Assembly: GCA_030038955.1 (NCBI GenBank)
Contig: JASHQV010000170.1
Span: 1-36,200, forward strand
Origin: Solirubrobacteraceae bacterium
GTDB taxonomy: Bacteria; Actinomycetota; Thermoleophilia; Solirubrobacterales; Solirubrobacteraceae
Length of the DNA: 36,200 nt
Reading direction: 5' to 3'
The notes under the pieces are model-generated. The model was not told the DNA's origin. It did no database searches and was given only the letters and a program-made list of their open reading frames with translations. Every line of letters starts with the position of its first letter. Position 1 is the first letter of the stretch. The translations under genes were made by a program, and so were the position numbers. Positions 1 to 7,994 of this stretch are shown here, in pieces.

Positions 1-366
1 GACGGGCTCGTATCGCTCGGCTTCCCCGACGACGACGCCTGGGCGACGCTGCTGGCCGGCGCGCGGGCGTTCTGCTACCCGACGCGCTACGAGGGCTTCG
101 GGCTGCCGGCGCTGGAGGCGGCGGCCAGCGGCACGCCGGTCGTGTGCGCGCCGGTGGCGTCGCTCCCCGAGGTTCTCGACGACGCCGGCTGCTGGGCGAC
201 CGAGCCGTCGCCGCGGTCGATCGCCGACGCACTGGTGCGCGTGCTCGAGGACGAAGACTGGCACCGTTGCCAGCGCGAGCGCGGGATCGCGCGCGCACGC
301 GCCGCCGCCTCGTGGAGCGACTGCGCCAACGTCCTGCTCGAGGCCTACACCCGTGCGGCAGCATAG
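1..366 (+). CDS. Glycosyltransferase family 4, C-terminal fragment (cut by window edge)
   Basis: The reading frame is open from base 1 to the TAG at 364-366, so only the last 121 residues are visible and the start lies outside the window. It contains the GT4 donor-nucleotide-sugar signature TRYEGFGLPALEAAASGTP (about residues 30-48), the E-x7-E motif of the C-terminal Rossmann domain, followed by the usual valine-rich strand and C-terminal helix. Retaining GT4 enzymes of this type add sugars to lipid-linked intermediates on the cytoplasmic face of the membrane. It overlaps the next gene by 14 bases, indicating an operon. Family assignment is firm; the sugar and acceptor cannot be read from sequence. 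Confidence 0.9.
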   Translation, partial: DGLVSLGFPDDDAWATLLAGARAFCYPTRYEGFGLPALEAAASGTPVVCAPVASLPEVLDDAGCWATEPSPRSIADALVRVLEDEDWHRCQRERGIARARAAASWSDCANVLLEAYTRAAA

Positions 367-1537
367 GCCGACCGTCCTGCACGTGCTCGAGGCGTGCGCC
401 GGCGGGACCGAGCGCCACGTGCTCGACCTCGTCAGCCACGTGCGTGAGTTCGATCACCTCGTCGCGGTTCCCTCGATCCATCACGGCGTCGTGACCGCGG
501 CGGCTGCGGCGCGCCTGCGCCGGGCCGGCGCGCGCGTCGAGCTGGTCGAGATGAGCCGCTCACGCGCACCGCACCGGCACGCGGTCGCGATCGCGAACCT
601 GCGCGCGCTCGTGCAGCGCACGCACCCGGCGATCGTCCACGGTCACAGCTCGATCGGCGGCGTGATCGCGCGGCTGGCCGCGCGCGGCACCGGCGTTGCC
701 GTCGTCTACACGCCCCACGGCTTCAGCCGCTCGCGGGCGGCGCTGACGCTCGAGCGCCTGCTGGCACCGTACTGCGACCGCGTGATCGCGGTGTCCGAGA
801 GCGAGCGCCAGTACGCGCTTGCGCACGGGATCGCCGATCTCGAGCAGCTCGTCGTGATCCACAACGGGATCGCGCCAGCGCCGCCACGGCCGCTGCAGCC
901 GCCGCTGCGCACGCTGCTCGGGATCGACGGGCGGGCTCCGTTGGTCGGCTGCGTCGGGCGGCTCGCGTGGCAGAAGGCACCCGAGGTGTTCGTCGCCGCG
1001 TGCGCCGCCGTCAGCCGCACCGATCCCGACGCGCAGTTCGTGCTGATCGGCTCCGGGCCGCGGCAGCGCGAGGTCGCGCGCGCCGTGGCGCGGGGTCGGC
1101 TCGGCGGACGCTTCCATCGGCTGGCGTCGCTGCCGCGGGCGGCGGCGGCGCTGGGCGAGCTCGACGTGTTCGCGCTGCCGTCACGATTCGAGGGAGCCCC
1201 GTATACCCCGCTCGAGGCGATGGTCGCCGGCACGCCCGTGGTCGTCAGCGACGTGGCCGGCAACCGGGATCTCGTCGTCAACCGGGTCAACGGCATCGTC
1301 GTCCCCCGAGACGACCCCGAGGCGCTCGCACAGGCGATCGTCGCGCTGCTGGCGGACGCGAGCCTGCGAGACGTGCTCGTGCAGGCGGCGCGTCGCACGG
1401 TGGCGCGCTTCGACGTCGACGCGATGGCAGTCGCCACCGCTCGCCTCTACCGCGAGCTCTGCACCGGCTGTCTCCCGGCCACCTCAGCGAAGGCCGGCGA
1501 ACAGCTCGGCGTGGGCGCGCACGCTCTCGTCCCATGA
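353..1537 (+). CDS. Glycosyltransferase family 4
   Basis: 394 residues, GTG start at 353 inside the end of the preceding glycosyltransferase gene. The N-terminal GT-B domain opens with VLHVLEACAGGTERHV, a glycine-rich loop typical of GT4, and carries YTPHGFS near residue 120. The C-terminal domain has GCVGRLAWQKAPE (about 200) and SRFEGAPYTPLEAMVAGTP (about 278-296), the E-x7-E donor-site motif. Full family length. It probably acts in the cytoplasm on a lipid-linked sugar acceptor in exopolysaccharide repeat-unit assembly. Its last 54 bases overlap the 3' end of the convergent gene at 1484-2560. Specificity unknown. Confidence 0.92.
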   Translation: MRQHRPTVLHVLEACAGGTERHVLDLVSHVREFDHLVAVPSIHHGVVTAAAAARLRRAGARVELVEMSRSRAPHRHAVAIANLRALVQRTHPAIVHGHSSIGGVIARLAARGTGVAVVYTPHGFSRSRAALTLERLLAPYCDRVIAVSESERQYALAHGIADLEQLVVIHNGIAPAPPRPLQPPLRTLLGIDGRAPLVGCVGRLAWQKAPEVFVAACAAVSRTDPDAQFVLIGSGPRQREVARAVARGRLGGRFHRLASLPRAAAALGELDVFALPSRFEGAPYTPLEAMVAGTPVVVSDVAGNRDLVVNRVNGIVVPRDDPEALAQAIVALLADASLRDVLVQAARRTVARFDVDAMAVATARLYRELCTGCLPATSAKAGEQLGVGAHALVP

Positions 1538-2560
1538 GAAGCGGGCGGCGCGCTCGAGGCCGCGCTCGGACAGCTCGCGCCAGCGCTGCTCGTCGTCGAG
1601 CACGGCGCGAGCCGCGCGCGTCAGCGCCGCCACGTCCCCGTCCGGTACGAGCACGCCGGCGTCACCGACCACCTCGGTCAGCGAGCTGTTGTCGAACGCC
1701 ACCACCGGCGTCCCGCACGCCATCGCCTCCAGCACCGGTAGCCCGAAGCCCTCGTAGCGGCTGCTCATCACCAGCACGCGTGCCCGCTGGTACTCGCCGA
1801 CCAGGTCGTCGGTGAAGCCGAGCAGCTTGATCCGTTCGGGCGCCGGCGCCTGCGCCCGAACGCGGCTCACGACTGGCTCGACCCACGGCGCGATCCTGCC
1901 CGCCACCCGCAGGCGCTCGCGGTAGCCGAGCTCGGCGAGCGCACCCACGAGCGCGAACGCCTCCGGATAGCCCTTGCGGCGCGAGTATTCGCCGACCATC
2001 AGCAGATCGTGGCGCGCCTCCGGCTGCGCATCGCGGGGTGGCACGAAGCGGGCGTCGACGCCGTGCGGGATCACCTCCACCCGCCCAGGATCGAGCTGCA
2101 GCGCCTCGATCCCGACCGCCGCCGTGTGGCGCGAGACCGCGATCACCGCGTCGGCGCGGCGGTAGCGCTCGGCATGGCGGCGCCAGCGGCGCCGCTCGGC
2201 CGCCAGCGCCGGATCGGCGAACGCGAGCGGGATCACATCGTGCAGCGTCTGTACCCACCGAGTCCGGCAGCGCCACGGTGGGTCGAGCGCCGGGCTGTGG
2301 AGCAGCTCCGCGTGCGCGCGCACGAGATCTGCAGGCAGCAGCAGCTCGTGCTGCGCGCGGCGCCAGCGCGCTGGCGCCGCGCGCCACGCCGGCAGCGCGC
2401 GAACGCCCTCCGGCAGCGCCGTCCCCGGCCGGCACAGCGCCGTGACGCTCAGCTCGGGACGGCGCGCGAGCCCGCCCAGCAGCTGGCGCACGTACGTCCC
2501 AATCCCGCGATACGCGGAATCGTCGCCGAGCGAGCTGGCGTCGACGAGTAGCCGCGTCAC
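1484..2560 (-). CDS. Glycosyltransferase family 4 (mannosyltransferase-like)
   Basis: 358 residues, GTG start. The N-terminus (LLVDASSLGDDSAYRGIGTY) is the form seen in GT4 enzymes related to WbaZ/MtfB-type mannosyltransferases, with a RGIGTYVRQLL loop. The C-terminal donor domain has GEYSRRKGYPEAF (about residue 189) and SRYEGFGLPVLEAMACGTP (about 264-282). It is the last gene of the minus-strand operon, starting 19 bases after the upstream GT2 stop, and its 3' end overlaps the opposing plus-strand gene by 54 bases, leaving no room for a dedicated terminator. Family is certain; mannose as donor is only suggested by the resemblance. Confidence 0.92.
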   Translation of the reverse strand: MTRLLVDASSLGDDSAYRGIGTYVRQLLGGLARRPELSVTALCRPGTALPEGVRALPAWRAAPARWRRAQHELLLPADLVRAHAELLHSPALDPPWRCRTRWVQTLHDVIPLAFADPALAAERRRWRRHAERYRRADAVIAVSRHTAAVGIEALQLDPGRVEVIPHGVDARFVPPRDAQPEARHDLLMVGEYSRRKGYPEAFALVGALAELGYRERLRVAGRIAPWVEPVVSRVRAQAPAPERIKLLGFTDDLVGEYQRARVLVMSSRYEGFGLPVLEAMACGTPVVAFDNSSLTEVVGDAGVLVPDGDVAALTRAARAVLDDEQRWRELSERGLERAARFSWDESVRAHAELFAGLR

Positions 2561-2579
2561 TGTGCGCGCAGCTGCCGCA

Positions 2580-3446
2580 TCAGTAGTTGACGACCCCGTA
2601 CCTCAAGGCCCCGCTGATGCGCCCCACGCAGTTGCTGGCGCAGACCAGCCATCCCCCGCGCCGCCGACGGTTGGCGAGCGGGTGCCATGCGTGAACCAGC
2701 AGGGCGCGGTAGACCGGCCACCGGTCCCGCCAGCGAACTGGTGGAACCGCGCCGTCGAACTTACGGCGCAGCAACCCCTCCACCTGCCCGTACAGGTACT
2801 GCTGGCGCATCAGTCCGCCGAGATCGGACCGCAGCCGGTAGTGCATGATCGCGTCCTCGCGATATGCCAGCGCTCCACCCTGTCGCTGTATGCGCCACGA
2901 CAGATCGACATCGTCGCCGCAGATCGTGAACGCTTCGTCGCAGCCGCCGATGCCTTCGAACGCCTCCCGTCGCACGGCGCAGTTCGCTCCGACCGCGAAG
3001 TGGAGGTAGTTCAGCGCCGTCGGGCGGCGAAGGTCCTCGTCGGAGATCGCGCGCCAGCGCCGAGCGAGCTCCGCGTTGAGCAGCTCTATCTCCAGGCACC
3101 CCCCAACGATGTCCGCAACTCGAGCGCCGGCGGACAGCGCGCTCAGCCAGCGACCGTCGGCGATGTCATCGGCGTCGCAGAACGCCAGGATCCGTCCGTT
3201 CGAGGCAGCCGCACCAACGTTACGAGCGTAGGCGAGGCCGGCTCGCTCGCTGGCGGTGACGACGCGCAGCTCCGGAAATCGGGAGCTCCATCGCCGTACG
3301 ACCTCGACCGTGCCGTCGGTCGAGCCGTTGTCGACGACAACCAGCTCCCACGGGTGCGCGAAGTCTTGAGCAGCCAACGCCGCCAGCTGGTCGCTGATGG
3401 TGCTCGCGCCGTTGCGGACCCCGAGGATGACGCTGGCTTCGATCAT
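2580..3446 (-). CDS. Glycosyltransferase family 2
   Basis: 288 residues, inverting GT-A fold. Visible motifs: ASVILGVRNGASTISDQL at the N-terminus, VVVDNGSTDGT for nucleotide binding (about 35-45), the metal-binding FCDADD (about 90), and GGCDEAFTICGDDVDLSWR (about 170), which is the usual catalytic-base ED-like region followed by a Trp-Arg helix. The ATG overlaps the stop of the upstream GT2 gene (ATGA), indicating translational coupling. A C-terminal stretch after residue 215 is rich in Arg/Trp and probably sits at the membrane. Expected role: one sugar addition in the polysaccharide repeat unit. Substrates unknown. Confidence 0.92.
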   Translation of the reverse strand: MIEASVILGVRNGASTISDQLAALAAQDFAHPWELVVVDNGSTDGTVEVVRRWSSRFPELRVVTASERAGLAYARNVGAAASNGRILAFCDADDIADGRWLSALSAGARVADIVGGCLEIELLNAELARRWRAISDEDLRRPTALNYLHFAVGANCAVRREAFEGIGGCDEAFTICGDDVDLSWRIQRQGGALAYREDAIMHYRLRSDLGGLMRQQYLYGQVEGLLRRKFDGAVPPVRWRDRWPVYRALLVHAWHPLANRRRRGGWLVCASNCVGRISGALRYGVVNY

Positions 3447-4420
3447 CGGCGCCCACCCACGGGCCGTGGACCCGCTCGCCTCACGGCGGCGCGCAGCCGC
3501 GAGACGGCGCTACGGGGGAGCGCCGCGGCGATCAGCGCCTTGCCGAACCCCTTCGCCAGCCCCGGGCCGACGAGCGGCGATGCCAGCAGGAACGGCGCCG
3601 TGAGGATGCCGTGGATCGTGGCGCCCAGCGCGGCGCGGTAAGCGCCCTGCTGGAAGCCGATGTCCGCATCGCGGAGGTGCTCGCGCGCCTCTGCCGCACG
3701 TCTAGCGCGAGGATCCGCGACTGCCGGTAGATGCCGCGCGACCACGCGGCGCTCGGCGTCGCGAAAGCCTGGCGCGTCCCGATCGAGGCCGTGCGGCCTG
3801 TGAATCAGGACCGTGTCGGGCACGATCGCCACCGGCCCCCGGCCGCACAACCTCAGCCAGAGCTCCTGATCCTCGGCGACCGACAGCCCATCCCGCCAAC
3901 CCCCGAGCTGTCTCAGGAGCTCGGTCTGCATCAGCGACTGGCCTCCCAGTGCAACCCAGCCGGCCAGCAGCTCGACTCGAACGTCCACGAGTCGCGGCCG
4001 CTTCGGGAACGAGGGCCGTCGCTGCAACCCGTCGACCTCGTGCACCACCGCACCGGCACTGGCGCAGGCCGCTGGATCGGATGTCAGCGCCCGGGTCAGG
4101 ACTTCGAGTGACGCGGGCAGCAGCTCGTCGTCGTCGTCGAGGAACAGAACCGCCGGCGACCTCATCAGCTCGAGCCCCCGATTGCGGGCCACCGAGCGCT
4201 CGGCGTGCTCAGCGAGCCGCCGCACGCGGATCCGTGGATCATCGAGGCGGTCCAGGTAGGCCGCCGTGCCGTCCGTGGACGCGTCATCGATGACAACCAG
4301 CTCCCACTCGGCGAGCGTCTGCGAGCGAACGCTGCGGATCGCTCGCTCCAGCTCACGCCGACGGTTCCGCGTCGGGATGACGACGCCAGCCGCGGGCACG
4401 GTGGAGGATGCCTGGGCCAT
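3443..4420 (-). CDS. Glycosyltransferase family 2
   Basis: I place the start at the ATG at 4418-4420 (325 residues), seven bases after the upstream gene's stop; an in-frame start at 4480 would add 20 low-complexity residues and a 53-base overlap. Motifs: GVVIPTRNRRRELERAIRSV, VVIDDASTDGT, the DxD-type FLDDDDE, and LGGWRDGLSVAEDQELWLR, where the ED pair is the likely catalytic base. The C-terminal 90 residues include hydrophobic segments suggesting membrane association. Its stop overlaps the next gene's ATG. Typical of GT2 enzymes that extend lipid-linked oligosaccharides; donor and acceptor unknown. Confidence 0.9.
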   Translation of the reverse strand: MAQASSTVPAAGVVIPTRNRRRELERAIRSVRSQTLAEWELVVIDDASTDGTAAYLDRLDDPRIRVRRLAEHAERSVARNRGLELMRSPAVLFLDDDDELLPASLEVLTRALTSDPAACASAGAVVHEVDGLQRRPSFPKRPRLVDVRVELLAGWVALGGQSLMQTELLRQLGGWRDGLSVAEDQELWLRLCGRGPVAIVPDTVLIHRPHGLDRDAPGFRDAERRVVARHLPAVADPRARRAAEAREHLRDADIGFQQGAYRAALGATIHGILTAPFLLASPLVGPGLAKGFGKALIAAALPRSAVSRLRAAVRRAGPRPVGGRR

Positions 4421-4427
4421 GTCGAGC

Positions 4428-5639
4428 TCAGACGAACCCGGCGCCGGCGCGCTCGGAGCGAGCCCAGCGCTCGATCGCATGCTCGTGTGCAGCCAGCGTC
4501 AGATCCGCCACGCGGGCTGGATCGCTGATCCGGGCGATGTGAGCGGCGCCGGCCTCGCCTGCCGCCTGCGCTCGCTCGCGATCGCGGAGCAGCTCGATCA
4601 GGGCCTCGGCCCAGCCGTCATGATCGTCGAGCTGCACGATCCGTCCGGTCACGCCATCCTGCACCAGATCCCGGAAAGCGGGTATGTCGGAGACGACCGC
4701 CGGCCTTCCGACGGCGGACGCCTCCGCGACGGCGTTTCCGAAGCTCTCCCACCGGGAGGGGAACGTGCACACGGTCGCGCGTCTCAGCTGCTGTTCGACG
4801 CCGGCGCGATCGAGCTGACCTGTCAGCTCGATCGCGCCGGCCACCCCCAGCCGCTGCGCCTCGCGTAGCAGCCAGCCAGAGGACGGCATCGCACCTGGAG
4901 CGACCACGTCCCTGCCGACGAATGTGAAGCGCGCGTCGGGCACCGCTGCGAGCACTTTCGGAACGGCCCGGAGCACGAGCTCCGGGCCCTTGCGCGGCTC
5001 GAGGCGCCCGACGAACGTGACCCGCGGCGTGCCGGTACGCGGCATCGGGCTGACCTGCGGCAGTCGAACCGGGTACGGGATCGCGTGCAGAGCCAGTTGG
5101 TCGAGGCGCATCCAGCCCCTGACCTCATCGAGGTTGGCGCGCGTACTGACGATCACGTTCGCGCGTTTGGCCGATGCCTCCTCGAGCCGCGCGGCGAGCC
5201 TTCCGTCGAGACCGTGGAGATGCACGCCCTTGCCCGCATACCGGAACAGCTGACGCGCGCTCGAGTGCAGGCGGACGACGAGCGGAAGCCGTCCCCGAAG
5301 CGACAGCCCTAGCCCCTCCGCCATCCATTCGGGACACTCGACGACGTCCGCTTCCAGCCCAAGCCGAGGAACCAACCTGGCGACGGAGACAGCGAGCAAG
5401 ATCCGGAGCCAGCTCTCTGGCGCGTACAGAGCCGGCCGTAGCACGGGCGGGAGGCAGTAGCGGTGCACGGTCACGCCGGCAGCCTCGCTGCGGCTCGCGG
5501 GCTGCTGGTCGACGACCGACAGCACGTGCACCTCGGCGCCCTTTGCTGCGAGAGCCTCCGATAGGACATCGACGTAGGTGCCGATTCCTCCCCAATCCGT
5601 TTCTGGCGGCATCTCTTGCGAGACGAACAGGATCCTCAT
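4428..5639 (-). CDS. Glycosyltransferase family 4
   Basis: 403 residues. The N-terminus ILFVSQEMPPETDWGGIGTY is the GT4 acceptor-domain strand and glycine loop. The donor domain has TFVGRLEPRKGPELVLRA (about 208-225) and SRWESFGNAVAEASAVGRP (about 290-308), an E-x7-E variant in which Gly-Phe is preserved. It overlaps the upstream GT4 gene by four bases (ATGA) and is followed by a GT2 gene after seven bases, so it is in the middle of one operon. Likely acts on a lipid-linked acceptor in the cytoplasm. Family firm, specificity not readable. Confidence 0.92.
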   Translation of the reverse strand: MRILFVSQEMPPETDWGGIGTYVDVLSEALAAKGAEVHVLSVVDQQPASRSEAAGVTVHRYCLPPVLRPALYAPESWLRILLAVSVARLVPRLGLEADVVECPEWMAEGLGLSLRGRLPLVVRLHSSARQLFRYAGKGVHLHGLDGRLAARLEEASAKRANVIVSTRANLDEVRGWMRLDQLALHAIPYPVRLPQVSPMPRTGTPRVTFVGRLEPRKGPELVLRAVPKVLAAVPDARFTFVGRDVVAPGAMPSSGWLLREAQRLGVAGAIELTGQLDRAGVEQQLRRATVCTFPSRWESFGNAVAEASAVGRPAVVSDIPAFRDLVQDGVTGRIVQLDDHDGWAEALIELLRDRERAQAAGEAGAAHIARISDPARVADLTLAAHEHAIERWARSERAGAGFV

Positions 5640-6922
5640 GCGCGGGCACCAACGGCGCAGCCGGCCGCGTGATCGGCGGCACGCACGATCTCCTCGACGG
5701 TCCGCGTTGCAAACCGCGCAATCGTGTGGCCCGCCGCAGTCCGCTTCCCGCCATCACGGAGTCGTTGGCGCAGCCGCTCGTCTTGCGCCAGTCGCCGGAT
5801 CGCCTGCGCGAGTCCGAGCTCGTCGTCGGCGCTGAACACGAGCGCGTTCTCGCCATCGCGCACGAACTCCGCAGTTCCGCCGCGGGCCGTGCCAACGACC
5901 GGACGCCCGACCGCCATCGCCTCCAGCGGCACCAGCCCGAACGGCTCCTCCCAGCGAACCGGGAACACGATCGCATCGGCGCCCCCGTAGACGGCGCGCA
6001 GCTGCTCGGCGCCGGCCCAGCCCTCGAATCGGACCCGCCCGCCCGCACCGACCGCCTCCGCCAGCCGCCGCAGCTCCTCGATGTGGCGGTCGTCTCCCGT
6101 GCCCCAGATCGACAGCGACGCGACGCGCGGAAGCCGCGCGAGCGCGCGTATCGCGGTGTCAATTCCCTTCTGGCGGTCGATCCGCCCGACGTACGCGAGC
6201 CGCCAGCGCCACGGTTGCGAGGGGAGGGGTTTGAGAGATCGCTCGTCGATACCGGGATAGACCACCGTGCACGAGTCCCCGCTGAGGCCGGTCGCCAGTC
6301 CGCGCGCAAGCGTGTAATGCGAGTTGAACACGAACCTCCCCGCGCGACTCAGATCGAGCTTGGTCGGAATCCCAGACAGACGCTCGGCCAGCGACGCGAG
6401 CCGCACCCGCCTGCCTCGCCACAGTCGGATCCACTGGTCGTACTCGGGGCCATACACGAGCCAGTCGTCGTGGACGTTGAACACGGCGGTCAGCCCGGCC
6501 CTCCTGACCCGCTCGATCAGCGACAGCGACATGCACCCCATCGACCACCACGAGATGACGTCCGGCCGAAACTCGCACATGTGACGAGCAAGCTCGGCCG
6601 CGTTGTGCCGCTCGAGCACGAGACGCTCGGCCACGCTCAGCTTCGGGAACTCGTAGCGCCGGAGATCCCAATACCAGCGCAGCGTCCGGTACACATCGGC
6701 ATCGTCCTCGCCACGCGCATCGGAATCGCGGTAGTCCGAGGCGAGGATCCGAACCTCATGGCCCTCCAGCCGGGCGCGAGCCATCGCCGCCTCCCACATC
6801 AGCTCGTAGCCTCCCGCATGTTGAGGCGGATACATGTTGCCGACGGCAAGGATCCGGAGGCCGGCGGCTCGCTTACCCGCTTGGCCTGAGCGCTCTGAAG
6901 CGGCGGCGACTGCACCCGACAC
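5636..6922 (-). CDS. Glycosyltransferase family 4
   Basis: 428 residues with a GTG start at 6922, 14 bases after the stop of the upstream membrane protein. After about 20 variable residues comes LRILAVGNMYPPQHAGGYEL, the GT4 first strand with its glycine loop. The donor domain shows AYVGRIDRQKGIDTAIRA (about 245) and VRWEEPFGLVPLEAMAVGRP (about 318-337, E-x7-E). The central region NVHDDWLVYGP is typical of GT4 enzymes for capsule or LPS assembly. No strong ribosome-binding site precedes the GTG, so coupling to the upstream gene is plausible. Substrate unknown. Confidence 0.9.
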   Translation of the reverse strand: MSGAVAAASERSGQAGKRAAGLRILAVGNMYPPQHAGGYELMWEAAMARARLEGHEVRILASDYRDSDARGEDDADVYRTLRWYWDLRRYEFPKLSVAERLVLERHNAAELARHMCEFRPDVISWWSMGCMSLSLIERVRRAGLTAVFNVHDDWLVYGPEYDQWIRLWRGRRVRLASLAERLSGIPTKLDLSRAGRFVFNSHYTLARGLATGLSGDSCTVVYPGIDERSLKPLPSQPWRWRLAYVGRIDRQKGIDTAIRALARLPRVASLSIWGTGDDRHIEELRRLAEAVGAGGRVRFEGWAGAEQLRAVYGGADAIVFPVRWEEPFGLVPLEAMAVGRPVVGTARGGTAEFVRDGENALVFSADDELGLAQAIRRLAQDERLRQRLRDGGKRTAAGHTIARFATRTVEEIVRAADHAAGCAVGARA

Positions 6923-6936
6923 GTGATCAGCGGGCG

Positions 6937-7836
6937 CTACAGCGTCGGCGTGGGCGCCGTGCTGATGACCGTCTGGATGGTGTTGATCGCGCTCGTCACG
7001 GTTTTCTGGACCTTCGTGAGTAGCGACTTCGCCGGAGAGGTGGATCCGGATCCGCTCCCCGATCCCGATCCGCCACCCGATCCCGATCCGCTGCCCGATC
7101 CCGCCCCCGGCGATCCCGACCCCGTGCTGCCGGCCCCCGATGATCCCGAGCCCGAGGGAGAGCCAGCGCGCGCGCCCGGCGCTGCCTGTGCCGGGCTGCC
7201 AGCCGACCCTGTAGAGATCGGCGCCCTCGCGCCAGCCGCCGCGCCAGAGGAGCCTACGGCGGCGCCGCCGCGGTCGCGATCGGAAACCCTGTGCGCGCTG
7301 CGATCGCCATGGTGCCGGGCACCCAGGCGACCGCCACCCGCAGCCGCCTTGACGGGTTGCGGCATCCGTGTGTTGATGGCGGCTTGGACGTGGTGATCGG
7401 CGCTACCGCCCCGATCGGCGGCCAGCAACGCCAGCGATGCCACGATCACTGCCGACGCGAGTACCAGCGCGGGGGCGAGGAGGCTGGGGCGACGTGCTCG
7501 TGGCCGCCGTAAGGCACGCGTGAGAACGACGTGCGCAAGCGCGGCAGGACCGGGAAGCCACCGCGCTGCTCGCTCCTCCGCTGGGCTCGCGGCCGCGCTC
7601 GGCGCGGGCTCCGAGACGGTGTCGCTCCAGTCGGCCGGCAGCCATTGCGAGTCCGCCGCCCGTCGCGCGGCCGGATCGCTCGGTCCTTGATCCGCTCGGA
7701 GCTGATCGCCCAGCACGGCAGCGGGGTCGCCGCGCGCCGTCTCCCGCACAGCTGGGTTCGCCGCCGACGTTCCGGCGCCAGCCGGAAAACGCGAACGTGT
7801 GCGCAGCCACCCAAGTCTCATGCGCGTCAGCGCCAT
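6937..7836 (-). CDS. Single-pass membrane protein with Gly/Ser-rich external tail, unknown function
   Basis: 299 residues as drawn. Not a family I recognise. It has a charged N-terminal half (about 1-115), one transmembrane helix (SLLAPALVLASAVIVASLAL, about 118-140), and a long tail ending in roughly 60 residues of Gly-Ser repeats encoded by a reiterated GGATC/GGGATC pattern (7045-7165), then a short Thr/Ile-rich C-terminus. It is the first gene of the glycosyltransferase operon. The start is uncertain: no ribosome-binding site precedes the ATG at 7836, whereas a GTG at 7903 in another frame has GAGAGGA eight bases upstream and good codon use until about 7745, suggesting a frameshift (see findings). 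Architecture resembles anti-sigma or sensor anchors only loosely. Confidence 0.55.
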   Translation of the reverse strand: MALTRMRLGWLRTRSRFPAGAGTSAANPAVRETARGDPAAVLGDQLRADQGPSDPAARRAADSQWLPADWSDTVSEPAPSAAASPAEERAARWLPGPAALAHVVLTRALRRPRARRPSLLAPALVLASAVIVASLALLAADRGGSADHHVQAAINTRMPQPVKAAAGGGRLGARHHGDRSAHRVSDRDRGGAAVGSSGAAAGARAPISTGSAGSPAQAAPGARAGSPSGSGSSGAGSTGSGSPGAGSGSGSGSGGGSGSGSGSGSTSPAKSLLTKVQKTVTSAINTIQTVISTAPTPTL

Positions 7837-7982
7837 CGACCAAGGAACGGATCAACGTCAGATTTCTGTCGCCGCGGGCCAGAGCAGTGGCGGATTTGCC
7901 CACCTGGCTGATCCTCTCGGCGGCCAGACTCTGCCGGACTCAGTTGACCGAGGTAGCTGCATCTCCACCTCCGGCGATCCTT

Positions 7983-7988
7983 TACGCT
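7983..7988 (+). promoter_or_regulatory. Candidate -10 element (TACGCT) of the flippase gene, leaderless
   Basis: TACGCT fits the actinobacterial TANNNT -10 consensus and ends six bases before the ATG, so transcription would begin at or next to the start codon. No convincing -35 hexamer is seen at 16-18 bases. The absence of a ribosome-binding site before this ATG agrees with leaderless initiation. Confidence 0.4.
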
Positions 7989-7994
7989 GAGCAG

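Noticed and set aside
2442..3641. Long plus-strand open frame opposite two GT2 genes
   Set aside because: No recognisable domain; the minus-strand frames carry complete GT2 motifs.
5174..6889. 571-codon plus-strand open frame opposite two GT4 genes
   Set aside because: Translation is Arg/Pro/His-rich without domains; it is produced by the high GC of the opposite coding strand.
6923..7396. Plus-strand frame rich in Pro-Asp-Pro repeats with an N-terminal hydrophobic stretch, looking like a secreted repeat protein
   Set aside because: It is the complement of the Gly/Ser repeat of the minus-strand gene; the minus-strand gene fits the operon spacing and has a clear transmembrane helix, while the plus frame has no ribosome-binding site.
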